Assembly: GCA_012837435.1 (NCBI GenBank)
Contig: DURD01000022.1
Coordinates: forward strand, 1 to 50,931
Direction of reading: 5' to 3'
Origin: Erysipelotrichaceae bacterium
GTDB lineage: Bacteria > Bacillota_I > Bacilli_A > RFN20 > CAG-826
Length of the DNA stretch: 50,931 nt
Shown here: one piece after another, positions 26,268-35,856 of the stretch
How the letters are laid out: each line of letters begins with the position of its first letter
Numbering within the stretch: the stretch's first letter is position 1
Notes under the pieces: model-generated
What the model saw: only the letters and a program-made list of their open reading frames with translations
Told to the model about the DNA's origin: nothing
The model's database searches: none
Position numbers and translations under genes: made by a program

Positions 26268-28078
26268 AAATTTCAAAGAAAAAAATTAGGAATTTTTCCA
26301 TTATTGCCCATATCGATCACGGTAAAAGCACTCTAGCGGATCGTATTTTAGCAACGACAGGAGCCATCGAAGAAAGAGAAATGAAAGATCAGGTTCTTGA
26401 TTCTATGGATCTTGAAAGAGAAAGAGGGATTACTATTAAACTCAATGCGGTAACTTTTTCTTATCACGCCGAGGATGGTGAAGATTACACCTTCAATTTG
26501 ATTGATACTCCTGGACATGTGGATTTTACCTATGAGGTATCGCGTTCTTTAGCGGCTTGCGAAGGAGCGCTTTTAGTGGTTGACGCCACCCAAGGAGTGG
26601 AGGCTCAAACGTTGGCCAATGCCTATCTAGCGGTCGATAACGATTTAGAAATATTGCCAGTTATCAACAAAGTTGATTTGCCTTCCGCTAATGTCGAAAT
26701 GACCAAAAAACAAATCGAAAAGAAAATTGGAATTCCCTGCAATAAAGCGGTAGAAGTCAGTGCAAAAACCGGTTTTAATATCCACGAACTCTTAGAAGCT
26801 ATCGTCAAAGTAATCCCTGCACCTGAAGGTGATGAGAATGCTCCTCTCAAAGCTCTGATTTTCGATAGTTACTACGATCCTTATCGCGGAGTTATTGTGC
26901 TAGTGAGAATTAAAGAAGGTACAGTAAAAGTGGGTGATAAAATTCGACTCATGCAAGCGGATAAAGAATATCAGGTAATTGAACTAGGGATTAAAATCCC
27001 TAAAGAAGTCAAAACTGATGAATTAAAAGCTGGACAAGTTGGTTATTTAGCTGCGCAAATCAAAGACATCAAAGATGTCCGCGCGGGAGATACTATCACT
27101 TTGAGTGAAAATCCTACAAAAAATCCTTTACCTGGCTATAGAATAATAAATCCTATGGTTTATTGTGGCCTATATCCCGTCGAGAGTGATGATTATCAAG
27201 ATTTAAAAGAAGCTTTAGAAAAACTATCACTGAACGATAGTTCCTTTCAATTCATTCCTGAAACTAGCCAAGCTCTAGGGTTTGGTTTTAGATGTGGATT
27301 CTTGGGTTTATTGCACATGGATGTCGTCCAAGAAAGACTGGAAAGAGAATATAATCTCGATTTAATTTTAACAGCGCCCAGCGTTATTTATCACATTCAT
27401 ATGACCGATGGCACTATGATCAATTTAGATAATCCGAGCAAACTGCCCGATAGCAGTAAAATCGCCCATATCGAAGAGCCTTATGTCAAAGCCAGTATTA
27501 TGACACCTAAAGAATACATCGGCGCCATCATGGAACTATGTCGCGATCGAAGAGGCATCTATAACAATCTAGATTATTTTGACGAGACGAGGATGGTCTT
27601 AACCTATGAACTACCTCTTGCTGAAATTGTTTATAACTTTTTTGACAAGTTAAAAAGCTACACTAAAGGCTATGCGTATTTCGATTACGAATTTTCAGAC
27701 TATAAACAATCTAACCTTGCGAAATTAGATATTCTTCTCAATGGTCAAGTGGTGGATGCTTTAAGCAGTATCGTCTATCGTCCGGATGGCTATCGTCGCG
27801 GTTTGAATGTTATCAGAAGAATAAGAGACGTCATTCCCCGTCAACAATTTGAGGTTCCTGTTCAGGCTGCAATCGGCGGGAAAATTATCGCAAGATGCGA
27901 CGTCAAAGCCCTAAGAAAAGATGTCCTTTCTAAATGTTATGGGGGAGATATTTCTCGCAAAAAGAAACTATTAGAAAAACAAAAAGAAGGCAAAAAAAGA
28001 ATGAAGAAAGTGGGTTCTGTCGAAGTGCCCCAAGAAGCTTTTATGTCGATTCTTTCCATCGGTGATAAAGATGATTAA
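26264..28078 (+). CDS. lepA: Elongation factor 4 (LepA)
   Basis: Ribosome-binding GTPase related to EF-G. The 604 residues have G1 [10 protein letters not shown]3 DTPGHVDF and G4 NKVD, and the LepA-specific C-terminal domain ([33 protein letters not shown]). Start overlaps the previous stop as ATGA. lepA followed by hemW and hrcA is the Bacillus order; here two extra genes stand between lepA and hemW. Confidence 0.97.
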   Translation: MKISKKKIRNFSIIAHIDHGKSTLADRILATTGAIEEREMKDQVLDSMDLERERGITIKLNAVTFSYHAEDGEDYTFNLIDTPGHVDFTYEVSRSLAACEGALLVVDATQGVEAQTLANAYLAVDNDLEILPVINKVDLPSANVEMTKKQIEKKIGIPCNKAVEVSAKTGFNIHELLEAIVKVIPAPEGDENAPLKALIFDSYYDPYRGVIVLVRIKEGTVKVGDKIRLMQADKEYQVIELGIKIPKEVKTDELKAGQVGYLAAQIKDIKDVRAGDTITLSENPTKNPLPGYRIINPMVYCGLYPVESDDYQDLKEALEKLSLNDSSFQFIPETSQALGFGFRCGFLGLLHMDVVQERLEREYNLDLILTAPSVIYHIHMTDGTMINLDNPSKLPDSSKIAHIEEPYVKASIMTPKEYIGAIMELCRDRRGIYNNLDYFDETRMVLTYELPLAEIVYNFFDKLKSYTKGYAYFDYEFSDYKQSNLAKLDILLNGQVVDALSSIVYRPDGYRRGLNVIRRIRDVIPRQQFEVPVQAAIGGKIIARCDVKALRKDVLSKCYGGDISRKKKLLEKQKEGKKRMKKVGSVEVPQEAFMSILSIGDKDD

Positions 28079-28084
28079 TAGTGT

Positions 28085-28101
28085 AAAACTAGTAGTTTTT
28101 T
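28085..28101 (+). terminator. Short terminator after lepA
   Basis: AAAACT (28085-28090) pairs with AGTTTT (28094-28099) around AGT and runs into further T residues. The stem is weak and A/T-rich. Confidence 0.45.
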
Positions 28102-28112
28102 GGAATTAGTTA

Positions 28113-28140
28113 TTGAAATAAAAACAAATTAATATATCAT
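28113..28140 (+). promoter_or_regulatory. Promoter of the Fic-like gene
   Basis: TTGAAA (28113-28118), 16-nt spacer, TATCAT (28135-28140), then AAGGAG as ribosome site before the ATG at 28164. Confidence 0.65.
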
Positions 28141-28163
28141 AAAAGTAAGGAGAAAATACTTTT

Positions 28164-29642
28164 ATGGCAAGCACTGATTTAGCGATACGTTTTACGGAAG
28201 ATAAATACGCTAGTAAAAACGAAGTAGCACAAGAACTTAAGATTACATCTGTCGATACTTTTTGGAGCAATATTTTAGCGTATCGCTCCCATTTTCATCA
28301 TTATTTATCTTTAAAAACTATCGAAAAAAATATGCTAGTTTTTTGTGGCTGTCCTTCTATTAATAATCTCGTTAATACTCTCGAGATGAAACTGATAAAA
28401 GTTAGCCGTGAATATATGGCCATCACTCCTAGTAGTAAGTCAGCTAAAAAAATCGAATACACTTTTAAAAAACAAATACTCAACGCCTTAAATGAATGCG
28501 AAGAATTAGCGGTGGGAGAAGACTTTATCGAAAGCGTTATAAGAGAGGAATTAATCAATACCATTCCCGCTAACATGGTGCTGGTAAATCATTTGGAAGC
28601 TTTAAACTACATTAAACGTAGTTATGTCAATAATATCAACGAAGATTTCCTCGCGGAACTATATGCTAAATTATTGGGGACTGAAGAATTGACCTCGTTT
28701 TATCGCATTTTTGAAGATAAAAACCCTGAACATCGCGTTTTAATCGATCGCATTTATACTTCCGCCCCCGTAAATCTCATCGAATCGATGATGAACAATC
28801 TTTTTTCCTTCATCGCTTCCTCAAATTTATCGCCATCTTTAAAAGCGGTGGTGGTATTTTTCTACGTCAATTATGTCAAACCATTTAGTCAGTATTCCGA
28901 AGAAATTGCCATTTTGATGGCGAAAGCGGTTTTAGCTCACGATGCTTTTGGAGAAGTAGCGGTCATTTTACCTATTGAAAAACTTCTTCTTTTACCTAAG
29001 GAAGAATCGGCGCGCGTCTACGTCGAAGTTCAAAAAACCACAGACATCACTTATTTTGTCGATTATATTTTCAAATATTTAGTTAAATATTGCGATAATT
29101 TCTTAGAAGATATCGCCGCCAACAAAGTGATGGAAATGCGCGAAGACTTCTATCGAACCGACGAAGTCGAACCAGTGCAAATTCCAAGCGATGAAGACGA
29201 AGAAACCATCGATTTATTTTCTTATGGCGAAGAACAAAGCTTACAAGAAACTAAAGAAGAAATTGTCGAAGAAAAGATTTTAGAAAAGCCAACACCAATT
29301 CTAGAAAAACAAGAAATACCGAAGAAAAAAACCGTAAAAGTAAAATATGTTCAGGAGGAATTAGCGGTTTCCTATATTCCAGTAGCGCTCGATGAAAAGC
29401 AAGCCGTTCTTTTAGAACAAGACCTAATGGAAAGAGACCCAGAACTTAGAAAAGGCGAAGCTAAGTTTTATGCTAGACATTGTACGAAAGGCAAAAAATA
29501 TACTATCGCTCAATATAAAAAGAGTTTAAAATGTGCTTATGAAACCGCTCGGACGGCCATGGATCATTTAGTAGAACTAAATTACTATCGAAAAGAAAAA
29601 GTCAAAAATAAGTACGTTTACATTCCAGTAGAAAGAGATTAA
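28164..29642 (+). CDS. Fic-fold protein with degenerate active motif plus winged helix
   Basis: 492 residues, not a standard neighbour of lepA/hemW. Residues about 155-260 follow a Fic core: NEDFLAELYAKLLG, then YTSAPVNLIESMMNNLFSFI, then LKAVVVFFYVNYVKPF. The position of HPFx(D/E)GNGR reads K239-P-F-S-Q-Y-S-E-E247, so the catalytic His, Asp, Gly-Asn-Gly and Arg are all gone. An acidic linker (about 320-390) leads to a C-terminal winged helix (about 435-492, YTIAQYKKSLKCAYETARTAMDHL), like that ending many Fic proteins. It is probably a non-enzymatic Fic relative acting in protein or DNA binding. The family call is inference from aligned pattern, not a search. Confidence 0.65.
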   Translation: MASTDLAIRFTEDKYASKNEVAQELKITSVDTFWSNILAYRSHFHHYLSLKTIEKNMLVFCGCPSINNLVNTLEMKLIKVSREYMAITPSSKSAKKIEYTFKKQILNALNECEELAVGEDFIESVIREELINTIPANMVLVNHLEALNYIKRSYVNNINEDFLAELYAKLLGTEELTSFYRIFEDKNPEHRVLIDRIYTSAPVNLIESMMNNLFSFIASSNLSPSLKAVVVFFYVNYVKPFSQYSEEIAILMAKAVLAHDAFGEVAVILPIEKLLLLPKEESARVYVEVQKTTDITYFVDYIFKYLVKYCDNFLEDIAANKVMEMREDFYRTDEVEPVQIPSDEDEETIDLFSYGEEQSLQETKEEIVEEKILEKPTPILEKQEIPKKKTVKVKYVQEELAVSYIPVALDEKQAVLLEQDLMERDPELRKGEAKFYARHCTKGKKYTIAQYKKSLKCAYETARTAMDHLVELNYYRKEKVKNKYVYIPVERD

Positions 29643-29653
29643 GGAGATCAGTT

Positions 29654-29866
29654 ATGCCCCCAGTAGTTATATTTCTTATCGTTGTCGCTGTCGCGGCAGT
29701 TATCGCTTTAGCAGCGTTTTTTATCTATCGCGCTTTGAGACCGCGTTTAAAAGAAGAAAAACCTTCAGAAGAAGAAATCTTGGAAGACGAAATGAAAAGA
29801 GTTCTTCAAGATGTTGCTGATGAAAAAACTTCTAAAGAAATTATTAACTATAAACAAGATGAGTAA
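29654..29866 (+). CDS. Small single-pass membrane protein
   Basis: 70 residues: a hydrophobic N-terminal helix (about 4-27), then RPRLKEEKPSEEE and a charged helical tail with acidic clusters. AAGGAG stands 7 nt before the ATG. It overlaps the chosen hemW start by 8 nt. Function unknown; it resembles short anchor proteins with a cytoplasmic tail. Confidence 0.7.
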   Translation: MPPVVIFLIVVAVAAVIALAAFFIYRALRPRLKEEKPSEEEILEDEMKRVLQDVADEKTSKEIINYKQDE

Positions 29867-30953
29867 TCAGGCAAAATCTTTATATATCCATATCCCATTT
29901 TGTGAAAAAATATGCGATTACTGCGACTTTACCAAGTTGCAGTATTTTCGTAATTTTGCTGTTCCTTATCTTGAATCTTTAAAAAAAGAATTGGATTTTT
30001 ATCAACCACACAGTCTTAGCACCATCTATGTCGGCGGGGGAACTCCAACGGCTCTCGAACTAGATTTATTCCAACAACTATTAGAGATAATCGCCCCCTT
30101 TTCTACCGGGGTTATAGAATATACATTTGAAGCTAATCCCGAATCTTTATCGAAAGAAAAAATCTCATTAATGAAACAATTCGGGGTCAATCGCGTGTCA
30201 TTGGGGGTCCAGACCACCGATGATAAAATATTAGCGGCCATCAACCGTTCGCATCGCTTTAAGGATGTGCAAACCGCCATTAACAATTTAAAAAAAGGAG
30301 GTATTGAAAACATCAATGTCGATTTAATTTTAGGTTTACCTTACGCGAGCAAGCGCCTATTAATTAAGGATTTAAATCGCATTTTATCCTTAGGTGTTAA
30401 GCATATATCCTGTTATTCTCTTACTGTTCATCCCCATACGGTTTTATATCGCAAAGGTTATCGCGAAATTGATGATGACATATTGCGAGAATATTATGAT
30501 ATCGTCGAAGAAATATTGACCAAAAATAATTATATCCACTATGAAGTATCGAATTATTGCCTTCCTTCTTTTGAATCTAAGCACAATTTAACATATTGGC
30601 GGAACGAGCATTATTACGGTGTGGGTTTAGGAACTTCTGGATATTTAGATAATGTCCGCTACAAGAATACCAAAAATCTAAATAAATATTTAAAGGGTCA
30701 ATATCTCGATGAAGAAGAAATTTTAAACGACCAAGATCGATTGTTTTATCAAATCATGCTCAATTTAAGAACGATAGAAGGTTTATCTCTAAAAGAGTTA
30801 AAAGAAGATTTTTCTTTGGATTTATATCAGCAAAAAAAAGACATTATTGATGAATTTATAAAACAAAAATACCTTTATACGGAAGGCGATTATTTAAAAC
30901 CTACCTACCAAGGAATGATGATTTTAGACGCGATTATATTAAAATTAATATAG
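29859..30953 (+). CDS. hemW: Radical SAM heme chaperone HemW
   Basis: HemW binds heme and a 4Fe-4S cluster; it was once called HemN-like. The 364 residues carry the C15-x3-C19-x2-C22 radical SAM motif in HIPFCEKICDYCDF, the GGGTPTAL glycine motif and the HemW C-terminal domain. Start chosen at ATG 29859, giving MSNQAKSLYIHIPFC; an upstream ATG at 29811 would add an unrelated Lys/Leu-rich segment. It directly precedes the hrcA operon as in Bacillus. Confidence 0.93.
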   Translation: MSNQAKSLYIHIPFCEKICDYCDFTKLQYFRNFAVPYLESLKKELDFYQPHSLSTIYVGGGTPTALELDLFQQLLEIIAPFSTGVIEYTFEANPESLSKEKISLMKQFGVNRVSLGVQTTDDKILAAINRSHRFKDVQTAINNLKKGGIENINVDLILGLPYASKRLLIKDLNRILSLGVKHISCYSLTVHPHTVLYRKGYREIDDDILREYYDIVEEILTKNNYIHYEVSNYCLPSFESKHNLTYWRNEHYYGVGLGTSGYLDNVRYKNTKNLNKYLKGQYLDEEEILNDQDRLFYQIMLNLRTIEGLSLKELKEDFSLDLYQQKKDIIDEFIKQKYLYTEGDYLKPTYQGMMILDAIILKLI

Positions 30954-31011
30954 TTATAAGTGAGTAAAAGTGGTTTTTATGGGATAAAGTGCAAAAATTA
31001 GCAGATAATGC

Positions 31012-31039
31012 TTGACACTGCTAATGATTGCTTTAAAAT
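31012..31039 (+). promoter_or_regulatory. Heat-shock promoter of hrcA-grpE-dnaK-dnaJ
   Basis: Perfect TTGACA (31012-31017), 16-nt spacer, TAAAAT (31034-31039). Start of transcription falls near 31046, inside the CIRCE operator. Confidence 0.85.
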
Positions 31040-31043
31040 ATAC

Positions 31044-31070
31044 TTAGCACCCATACACCAAGAGTGCTAA
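31044..31070 (+). promoter_or_regulatory. CIRCE operator (HrcA binding site)
   Basis: TTAGCACCC (31044-31052), nine-base spacer, GAGTGCTAA (31062-31070). It differs from the consensus TTAGCACTC-N9-GAGTGCTAA at one base of the left arm. HrcA bound here would block the promoter at 31012-31039, giving autoregulation of hrcA and heat control of the chaperones. Confidence 0.95.
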
Positions 31071-31085
31071 AAAAGGAGAAAAACC

Positions 31086-32126
31086 ATGGCTTTATCACGA
31101 AGTAATATAGTTCTAAAGTACATCGTTGAATATTTCATCAAAACCGCGCAACCCGTCGGTAGCCAAACGCTGATTGATGAATATAAACTTTCTTATTCTT
31201 CTGCAACAATTAGAAATGAAATGCACGCCCTAGAAAAAATGGGTTACATTGAAAAAACCCATTCTTCAAGTGGAAGGGTTCCCAGTACCAAGGGATATCG
31301 CTATTACTGTGAAAATTTAAGAGATGGTACGGTCAATGAACAGCTAAAAAACAGCATTCAATCCGTTCTCGACCAAAAAATTAAATCCATTGAAGAAGTA
31401 ATTAAAGAGAGTTGCGAAATATTGTCTCACATGACCAATTTGGTGACGGTAGTGATGGGGCCGGATGAAAGAGAAGAGAAATTGGCGTCAATCCAAATGA
31501 TCCAAATTTCTAATAACTCAATAACCGCCATATTCGTTACCGATAAGGGCTATGTAGAAAATAAGACATTTATTGTTCCAGAAAATATCTCAGCCAAAGA
31601 AGTGGTTTCCTGTGTTTCTCTACTAAACGATCGCTTAAAAGGTACGCCAATTGTCGATTTAGTGGAAAAAACCGAAGCTTTGAAACCTATTCTCAGTGAA
31701 TATATTGTCGGTCATGACTTAGTTTATCAAGCTTTGCTTGAAACTTTCGTGCGTTTCGCTTCCGATCGTTTGAGTTTATATGGACGCGATGAATTATTCA
31801 CTCATGAGGAATATAAAAACGACGTAGAGAAGCTTGAAAAAATATTTAAGTTATTGAGCAACCAATCGCTTTTAAAAGAAGTTAAAAGAGAAATCAGAGA
31901 AGATGAAAGAGGACGTGTCCTCCGCATCGGCGATCTCCGCGATAATCCTGATGTCTCTATGGTTTCTGCGAGAATTAATCTCGGTCAAGATGGAGAAAGC
32001 GCGATTGCCCTTCTCGGTCCGACGCGCATTGATTATGACCAAGCACTTTCGGCGCTTGATTATATCGCAAAAACCTTAACTGATTACTTTAATGACATCA
32101 ACAAAGGAGGGCAAGGAGATGCCTAA
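31086..32126 (+). CDS. hrcA: Heat-inducible transcription repressor HrcA
   Basis: Represses class I heat-shock genes by binding CIRCE. The 346 residues have an N-terminal winged helix (about 1-85, with YSSATIRNEMHALEKMGYIEKTHSSSGRVPS), a central GAF-like part and a C-terminal region ending in ALLGPTRIDYDQALSALDYI. AAAGGAG precedes the ATG, directly after the CIRCE operator. grpE begins inside its last codons. Confidence 0.97.
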   Translation: MALSRSNIVLKYIVEYFIKTAQPVGSQTLIDEYKLSYSSATIRNEMHALEKMGYIEKTHSSSGRVPSTKGYRYYCENLRDGTVNEQLKNSIQSVLDQKIKSIEEVIKESCEILSHMTNLVTVVMGPDEREEKLASIQMIQISNNSITAIFVTDKGYVENKTFIVPENISAKEVVSCVSLLNDRLKGTPIVDLVEKTEALKPILSEYIVGHDLVYQALLETFVRFASDRLSLYGRDELFTHEEYKNDVEKLEKIFKLLSNQSLLKEVKREIREDERGRVLRIGDLRDNPDVSMVSARINLGQDGESAIALLGPTRIDYDQALSALDYIAKTLTDYFNDINKGGQGDA

Positions 32127-32700
32127 AGAAAACGAAAATCTTAACGAAATCAAAGAAGAAAAAGCCAAAGACAAGAAAAAAGTCAAAGCTTTAGAAGAAA
32201 AAATTGAGAAGCTCAAAAGTGATGTTGAGCACTGGAAAAATGAATATTATCGGGCCTACGCCGATACGAAAAACTTGAGAAAGAGTTTAGAAAAAGAATA
32301 TTCAGAAGCTCTCAAGTATCGCTCAATTGGATTTATCGAAGGACTATTACCGATACTCGATAGTTTCCATACGGCATTAGGAAACGAAATCACTAGTCCA
32401 GAATTAAAAAATTATCTCGTCGGTTTTCAATTCATTTATCGCAATTTGGTCGGTGCATTAGAAAGCGAAGGGGTAACAGAAATCGCTCCTAAGGTAGGAG
32501 ATAAATTCTCGGCGGACACTATGAATGCCGTCGATACTACTGAACAAGATGGAGAAGAAAATCTTGTGACCAAGGTCCATCGCAATGGTTATAAGTTACA
32601 TAATCGTCTCATCAGACCCTCGATGGTTTCGGTCAGTAAAAATAAAAATAGTGAAAATCAAGATAGCAATGAAGATTGCATAGTAGAAGCGGAAGCTTAA
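32119..32700 (+). CDS. grpE: Nucleotide exchange factor GrpE
   Basis: Releases ADP from DnaK. 193 residues with a long N-terminal coiled coil (about 1-75) and a beta-rich C-terminal wing with KVHRNGYKLHNRLIRPSMVSVSK. The start is ATG at 32119, which has AAAGGAGG (32103-32110) 8 nt upstream and overlaps hrcA by 8 nt; an in-frame upstream ATG at 32092 lacks a ribosome site. Confidence 0.95.
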   Translation: MPKENENLNEIKEEKAKDKKKVKALEEKIEKLKSDVEHWKNEYYRAYADTKNLRKSLEKEYSEALKYRSIGFIEGLLPILDSFHTALGNEITSPELKNYLVGFQFIYRNLVGALESEGVTEIAPKVGDKFSADTMNAVDTTEQDGEENLVTKVHRNGYKLHNRLIRPSMVSVSKNKNSENQDSNEDCIVEAEA

Positions 32701-32715
32701 AAAGGAGAAAATCAA

Positions 32716-34554
32716 ATGGCAAAAGAAATTATCTTAGGTATTGACTTAGGTACCACAAATTCCGTCGTCAGCTATTTGCAAGCGGACGGCACAGTCAAAG
32801 TTATTCCCAATCCAGAAGGGACAATAACCACCCCGTCCATCGTTGCCTTTAAGGCTAGCGGTGAAGAAATTGTCGGCAACGCTGCCAAAAGACAGGCAGT
32901 TACCAATCCCGACACCGTTTTATCCGTGAAAAGAATCATGGGTAAACCAGAAAAGATTAATATCAAATGTGTGAATAAAACTTTTACACCTCAAGAAATT
33001 TCTGCAAAAATCTTGGCTTATATGAGAAAGTATGCAGAAGCACATCTCGGTCAAAAAGTGGAAAAAGCTGTCATTACTGTTCCAGCTTATTTTAACGATG
33101 CGCAAAGACAAGCGACTAAAGATGCCGGCCAAATTGCCGGTCTCGATGTCGTAAGAATTATCAACGAACCTACCGCCGCGGCTTTAGCCTATGGCTTAGA
33201 AAACGACAAGAGCGAAAAAATCTTAGTTTTCGACTTAGGTGGTGGGACGTTTGACGTTTCCATTTTGGATATTGGAGACGGCACTTTTGAAGTCATTTCG
33301 ACAGCGGGAGATAACAAACTCGGTGGTGATGACTGGGATCAGGTTATCGCCGATTGGGTCAAAGCTCAAATTAAGAGCCAATCCAACGTCGACATTACAG
33401 ATAAAGGTTCATTGCAAAGAATTAGAGAAGCTTCTGAAAAAGCTAAAATTGAACTTTCGGCTTCGATGGAAACGGTCATCTCGTTACCTTTTATCTCTAT
33501 GACTTCGTCTGGTCCAGTTAACTTTGAAATTAGTCTCACGAGAGCAAAATTCCAAGATTTAACAAGACATCTCTTGAAGAGATGTGAAGAACCGGTGAGA
33601 CGGGCTTTAAGCGACGCGAACATCTCGGCAAAAGATCTCAATCAAGTCCTATTGATTGGAGGTTCAATTCGTATGCCAGCGGTCCAAGAATTGGTTGCTA
33701 AGTTAACCGGTAAAAAGCCTAACTTAAGCGTCAACCCCGATGAAGCCGTGTCTATCGGTGCAGCCTATCAAGGCGGAATCGTCGCGGGCGATGTGAAAGA
33801 CGTTATCCTTTTAGACGTCACACCTTTAACCCTCGGTATTGAAACTTTAGGGGGAGTTATGACTTCATTAATTCCCAGAAATACTACGATTCCTACGACT
33901 AAGAGTCAAATATTCTCTACCGCAGCGGACAATCAACCGGCGGTGGATATCATGGTTTATCAAGGGGAAAGACCGATGGCGAGCGATAACAAATTGTTAG
34001 GCCATTTCCAACTGACAGGAATCAAACCTGCAAGACGGGGGCAACCTCGTATCGAAGTGACATTTTCTATCGACGTCAACGGCATTGTGAAAGTCAGCGC
34101 CAAAGACTTGGATACCCAAAAAGAACAAAATATTACCATTTCTGGTAGCACCGGACTTTCTAAAGAAGATATCGATCGAATGGTCAAGGAAGCCGAAGAA
34201 AATGCGGAAGCTGATAACAAGCGCAGAGAAAATGTTGAACTTCGCAACAAAGCAGAATCCTTTATCAACGACATCGACATCGCTATGCAAGAAAAAGGTG
34301 AGAGTATGGATGCTTCTCAAAAAGAACAAACACAAAAATTGCGTGATGAATTAAAGACCGCTTTAGATAACGACGATATGGAAACTGTTAGAAAACGCAT
34401 CGACGAGTTGGAAAAAGCCGCGGCTTATATGCAGCAACAACAAGCTCAAGCCTCTCATGAAGCGGAGGCTGATTCAAACAACAAAGCGGATGAGGCAAGT
34501 CCCGGTAGTAATCCCGATGATGTCATCGATGCTGATTTTACAAAAAACAACTAA
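32716..34554 (+). CDS. dnaK: Molecular chaperone DnaK (Hsp70)
   Basis: ATP-driven folding chaperone, 612 residues. ATPase motifs GIDLGTTNS and [12 protein letters not shown] are intact, and the substrate-binding domain and lid follow; the C-terminus [12 protein letters not shown] is of the Gram-positive kind. AAAGGAG precedes the ATG. It is third in the CIRCE operon. Confidence 0.98.
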   Translation: MAKEIILGIDLGTTNSVVSYLQADGTVKVIPNPEGTITTPSIVAFKASGEEIVGNAAKRQAVTNPDTVLSVKRIMGKPEKINIKCVNKTFTPQEISAKILAYMRKYAEAHLGQKVEKAVITVPAYFNDAQRQATKDAGQIAGLDVVRIINEPTAAALAYGLENDKSEKILVFDLGGGTFDVSILDIGDGTFEVISTAGDNKLGGDDWDQVIADWVKAQIKSQSNVDITDKGSLQRIREASEKAKIELSASMETVISLPFISMTSSGPVNFEISLTRAKFQDLTRHLLKRCEEPVRRALSDANISAKDLNQVLLIGGSIRMPAVQELVAKLTGKKPNLSVNPDEAVSIGAAYQGGIVAGDVKDVILLDVTPLTLGIETLGGVMTSLIPRNTTIPTTKSQIFSTAADNQPAVDIMVYQGERPMASDNKLLGHFQLTGIKPARRGQPRIEVTFSIDVNGIVKVSAKDLDTQKEQNITISGSTGLSKEDIDRMVKEAEENAEADNKRRENVELRNKAESFINDIDIAMQEKGESMDASQKEQTQKLRDELKTALDNDDMETVRKRIDELEKAAAYMQQQQAQASHEAEADSNNKADEASPGSNPDDVIDADFTKNN

Positions 34555-34578
34555 TTATTTTTGAATAAATTCTATTAG

Positions 34579-34602
34579 ATATAGGGGCTTATGCCCCTAT
34601 AT
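34579..34602 (+). other. Strong intercistronic hairpin between dnaK and dnaJ
   Basis: A perfect 10-bp stem with GGGGC/GCCCC at its core and a TTAT loop. No T-run follows, so it is not a normal terminator. It lies between the dnaK stop and the dnaJ ribosome site and may stabilise the 3' end of processed dnaK mRNA or lower dnaJ expression. Confidence 0.75.
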
Positions 34603-34625
34603 GCTTGTAGAAAGAAAGGGACATC

Positions 34626-35759
34626 ATGGCAGAAAAAAGAGATCTTTATGAAATATTAGGTATAAAAAAATCTGCTTCCAAAGACGCGATAAAAAGCGCT
34701 TATCGCAAGCTAGCTAAAAAATATCATCCCGACAACAAAGAAACGGGCAACGAACATAAATTCAAAGAAGTGCAAGAAGCTTACGATATTCTTTACGACG
34801 ATCAAAAAAGAAGCGCTTACGACCAATTCGGTTTTGCGGCCTTTGAACAAGGAGCGGGCGCTCCCGGAAGCAATCCTTTTGAAGGAGGCTTTGGCTTTAG
34901 CAGCGACACGATGGATTTTGGCGATATCTTCTCCTCATTTTTTGGAGGTGGCTCTCGTCGGACCTCTAGAGCGAGCAGTGGTCCAAGAAGAGGAAACGAC
35001 ACTATCATCCGCGCTAAAGTGAATTTCATGGACACCATTTTAGGTCGCGATATCGAAATTCCTCTTTCGGTCGACGAAAATTGTTCTAGTTGTAATGGAA
35101 CGGGCGCTAAAAGCCCGAGCGATATTCAAACTTGTCCGCAATGCAATGGCCGAGGCTACGTTACCACTCAAAGAAGGAGTTTGTTCGGCATGATTGAACA
35201 GGAAGAAGTTTGCCCTCGCTGTGATGGAAAAGGCAAAATTATCCTCAACTCTTGTCCTAGATGCAATGGCCGAGGTTTTAATCGCGTCAAAAAAAATGTC
35301 AAGGTTCACGTTATTGCCGGCATTAACAACGGCCAACAAATTCGCGTTCAAGGTATGGGTGGTCGAGGCATTAATGGGGGGAAAAATGGCGACTTATTCG
35401 TCGAAATCAATATTAAACCGCACGAATTTTTCAAAAGAGATGGCAATGACATCCATTTAGATTTGCCGATTGATTTCTTCGACGCTATCTTAGGAGTCAC
35501 TGTCGATGTTCCTACGGTTTACGGGGAAGCTTCTTTAAACATTCCCAGTGGCATTCAACCTGGCCAAACTCTACGAATGCGCGGTCAGGGTGTCAAAGAT
35601 TTAAGGACGGGAAAACCCGGCGATCAATATGTCCATTTAGATGTTAAAATGCCTAGTTCTTTAAATAGACAGCAAAAAGATTTACTGAAACAATATCGCG
35701 AATCGATTAAAAAAGATGACTCATCTCTCGAAAAATTTAAGAAAAAGTTCAAAAATTAA
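34626..35759 (+). CDS. dnaJ: Chaperone DnaJ (Hsp40)
   Basis: Stimulates DnaK ATPase and delivers substrates. 377 residues: J domain 1-70 with HPD, a Gly/Phe-rich region, and four zinc repeats (CSSCNGTG, CPQCNGRG, CPRCDGKG, CPRCNGRG), followed by the two C-terminal substrate domains. GAAAGGG serves as ribosome site. The prmA and rsmE genes that follow dnaJ in Bacillus are missing here. Confidence 0.97.
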   Translation: MAEKRDLYEILGIKKSASKDAIKSAYRKLAKKYHPDNKETGNEHKFKEVQEAYDILYDDQKRSAYDQFGFAAFEQGAGAPGSNPFEGGFGFSSDTMDFGDIFSSFFGGGSRRTSRASSGPRRGNDTIIRAKVNFMDTILGRDIEIPLSVDENCSSCNGTGAKSPSDIQTCPQCNGRGYVTTQRRSLFGMIEQEEVCPRCDGKGKIILNSCPRCNGRGFNRVKKNVKVHVIAGINNGQQIRVQGMGGRGINGGKNGDLFVEINIKPHEFFKRDGNDIHLDLPIDFFDAILGVTVDVPTVYGEASLNIPSGIQPGQTLRMRGQGVKDLRTGKPGDQYVHLDVKMPSSLNRQQKDLLKQYRESIKKDDSSLEKFKKKFKN

Positions 35760-35780
35760 ACCTTCTATTGAAGGTTTTTT
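35758..35780 (+). terminator. Terminator of the chaperone operon
   Basis: AAACCTTC (35758-35765) pairs with GAAGGTTT (35770-35777) around TATT and runs into TTT. It overlaps the dnaJ stop codon. Confidence 0.85.
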
Positions 35781-35808
35781 GTTAAATTTAAAATAATATT
35801 ATTTTTTT

Positions 35809-35856
35809 TAGACAAATTTCAACTTCCCCTCCTATTGGTATATTAGGAGGTTTTAA
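35809..35856 (+). promoter_or_regulatory. C39-gene leader: promoter with SD-hiding hairpin
   Basis: TAGACA (35809-35814), 18-nt spacer, TATTGG (35833-35838). CCTCCT (35828-35833) can pair with AGGAGG (35845-35850), the ribosome site of the gene at 35857. Distances match the comEA leader within one base: TAGACA to ATG is 48 nt here and 49 there. Transcripts from this promoter would start near 35845, at the ribosome site, and miss the masking arm. Confidence 0.5.

Noticed and set aside
33997-34335. Minus-strand open frames inside dnaK
   Set aside because: Shadows of the dnaK coding frame without ribosome sites or recognisable domains.
35795-35808. A/T-only palindrome before the C39 leader
   Set aside because: All A/T sequence forms palindromes easily; the real terminator is at 35758-35780 and this adds nothing clear.
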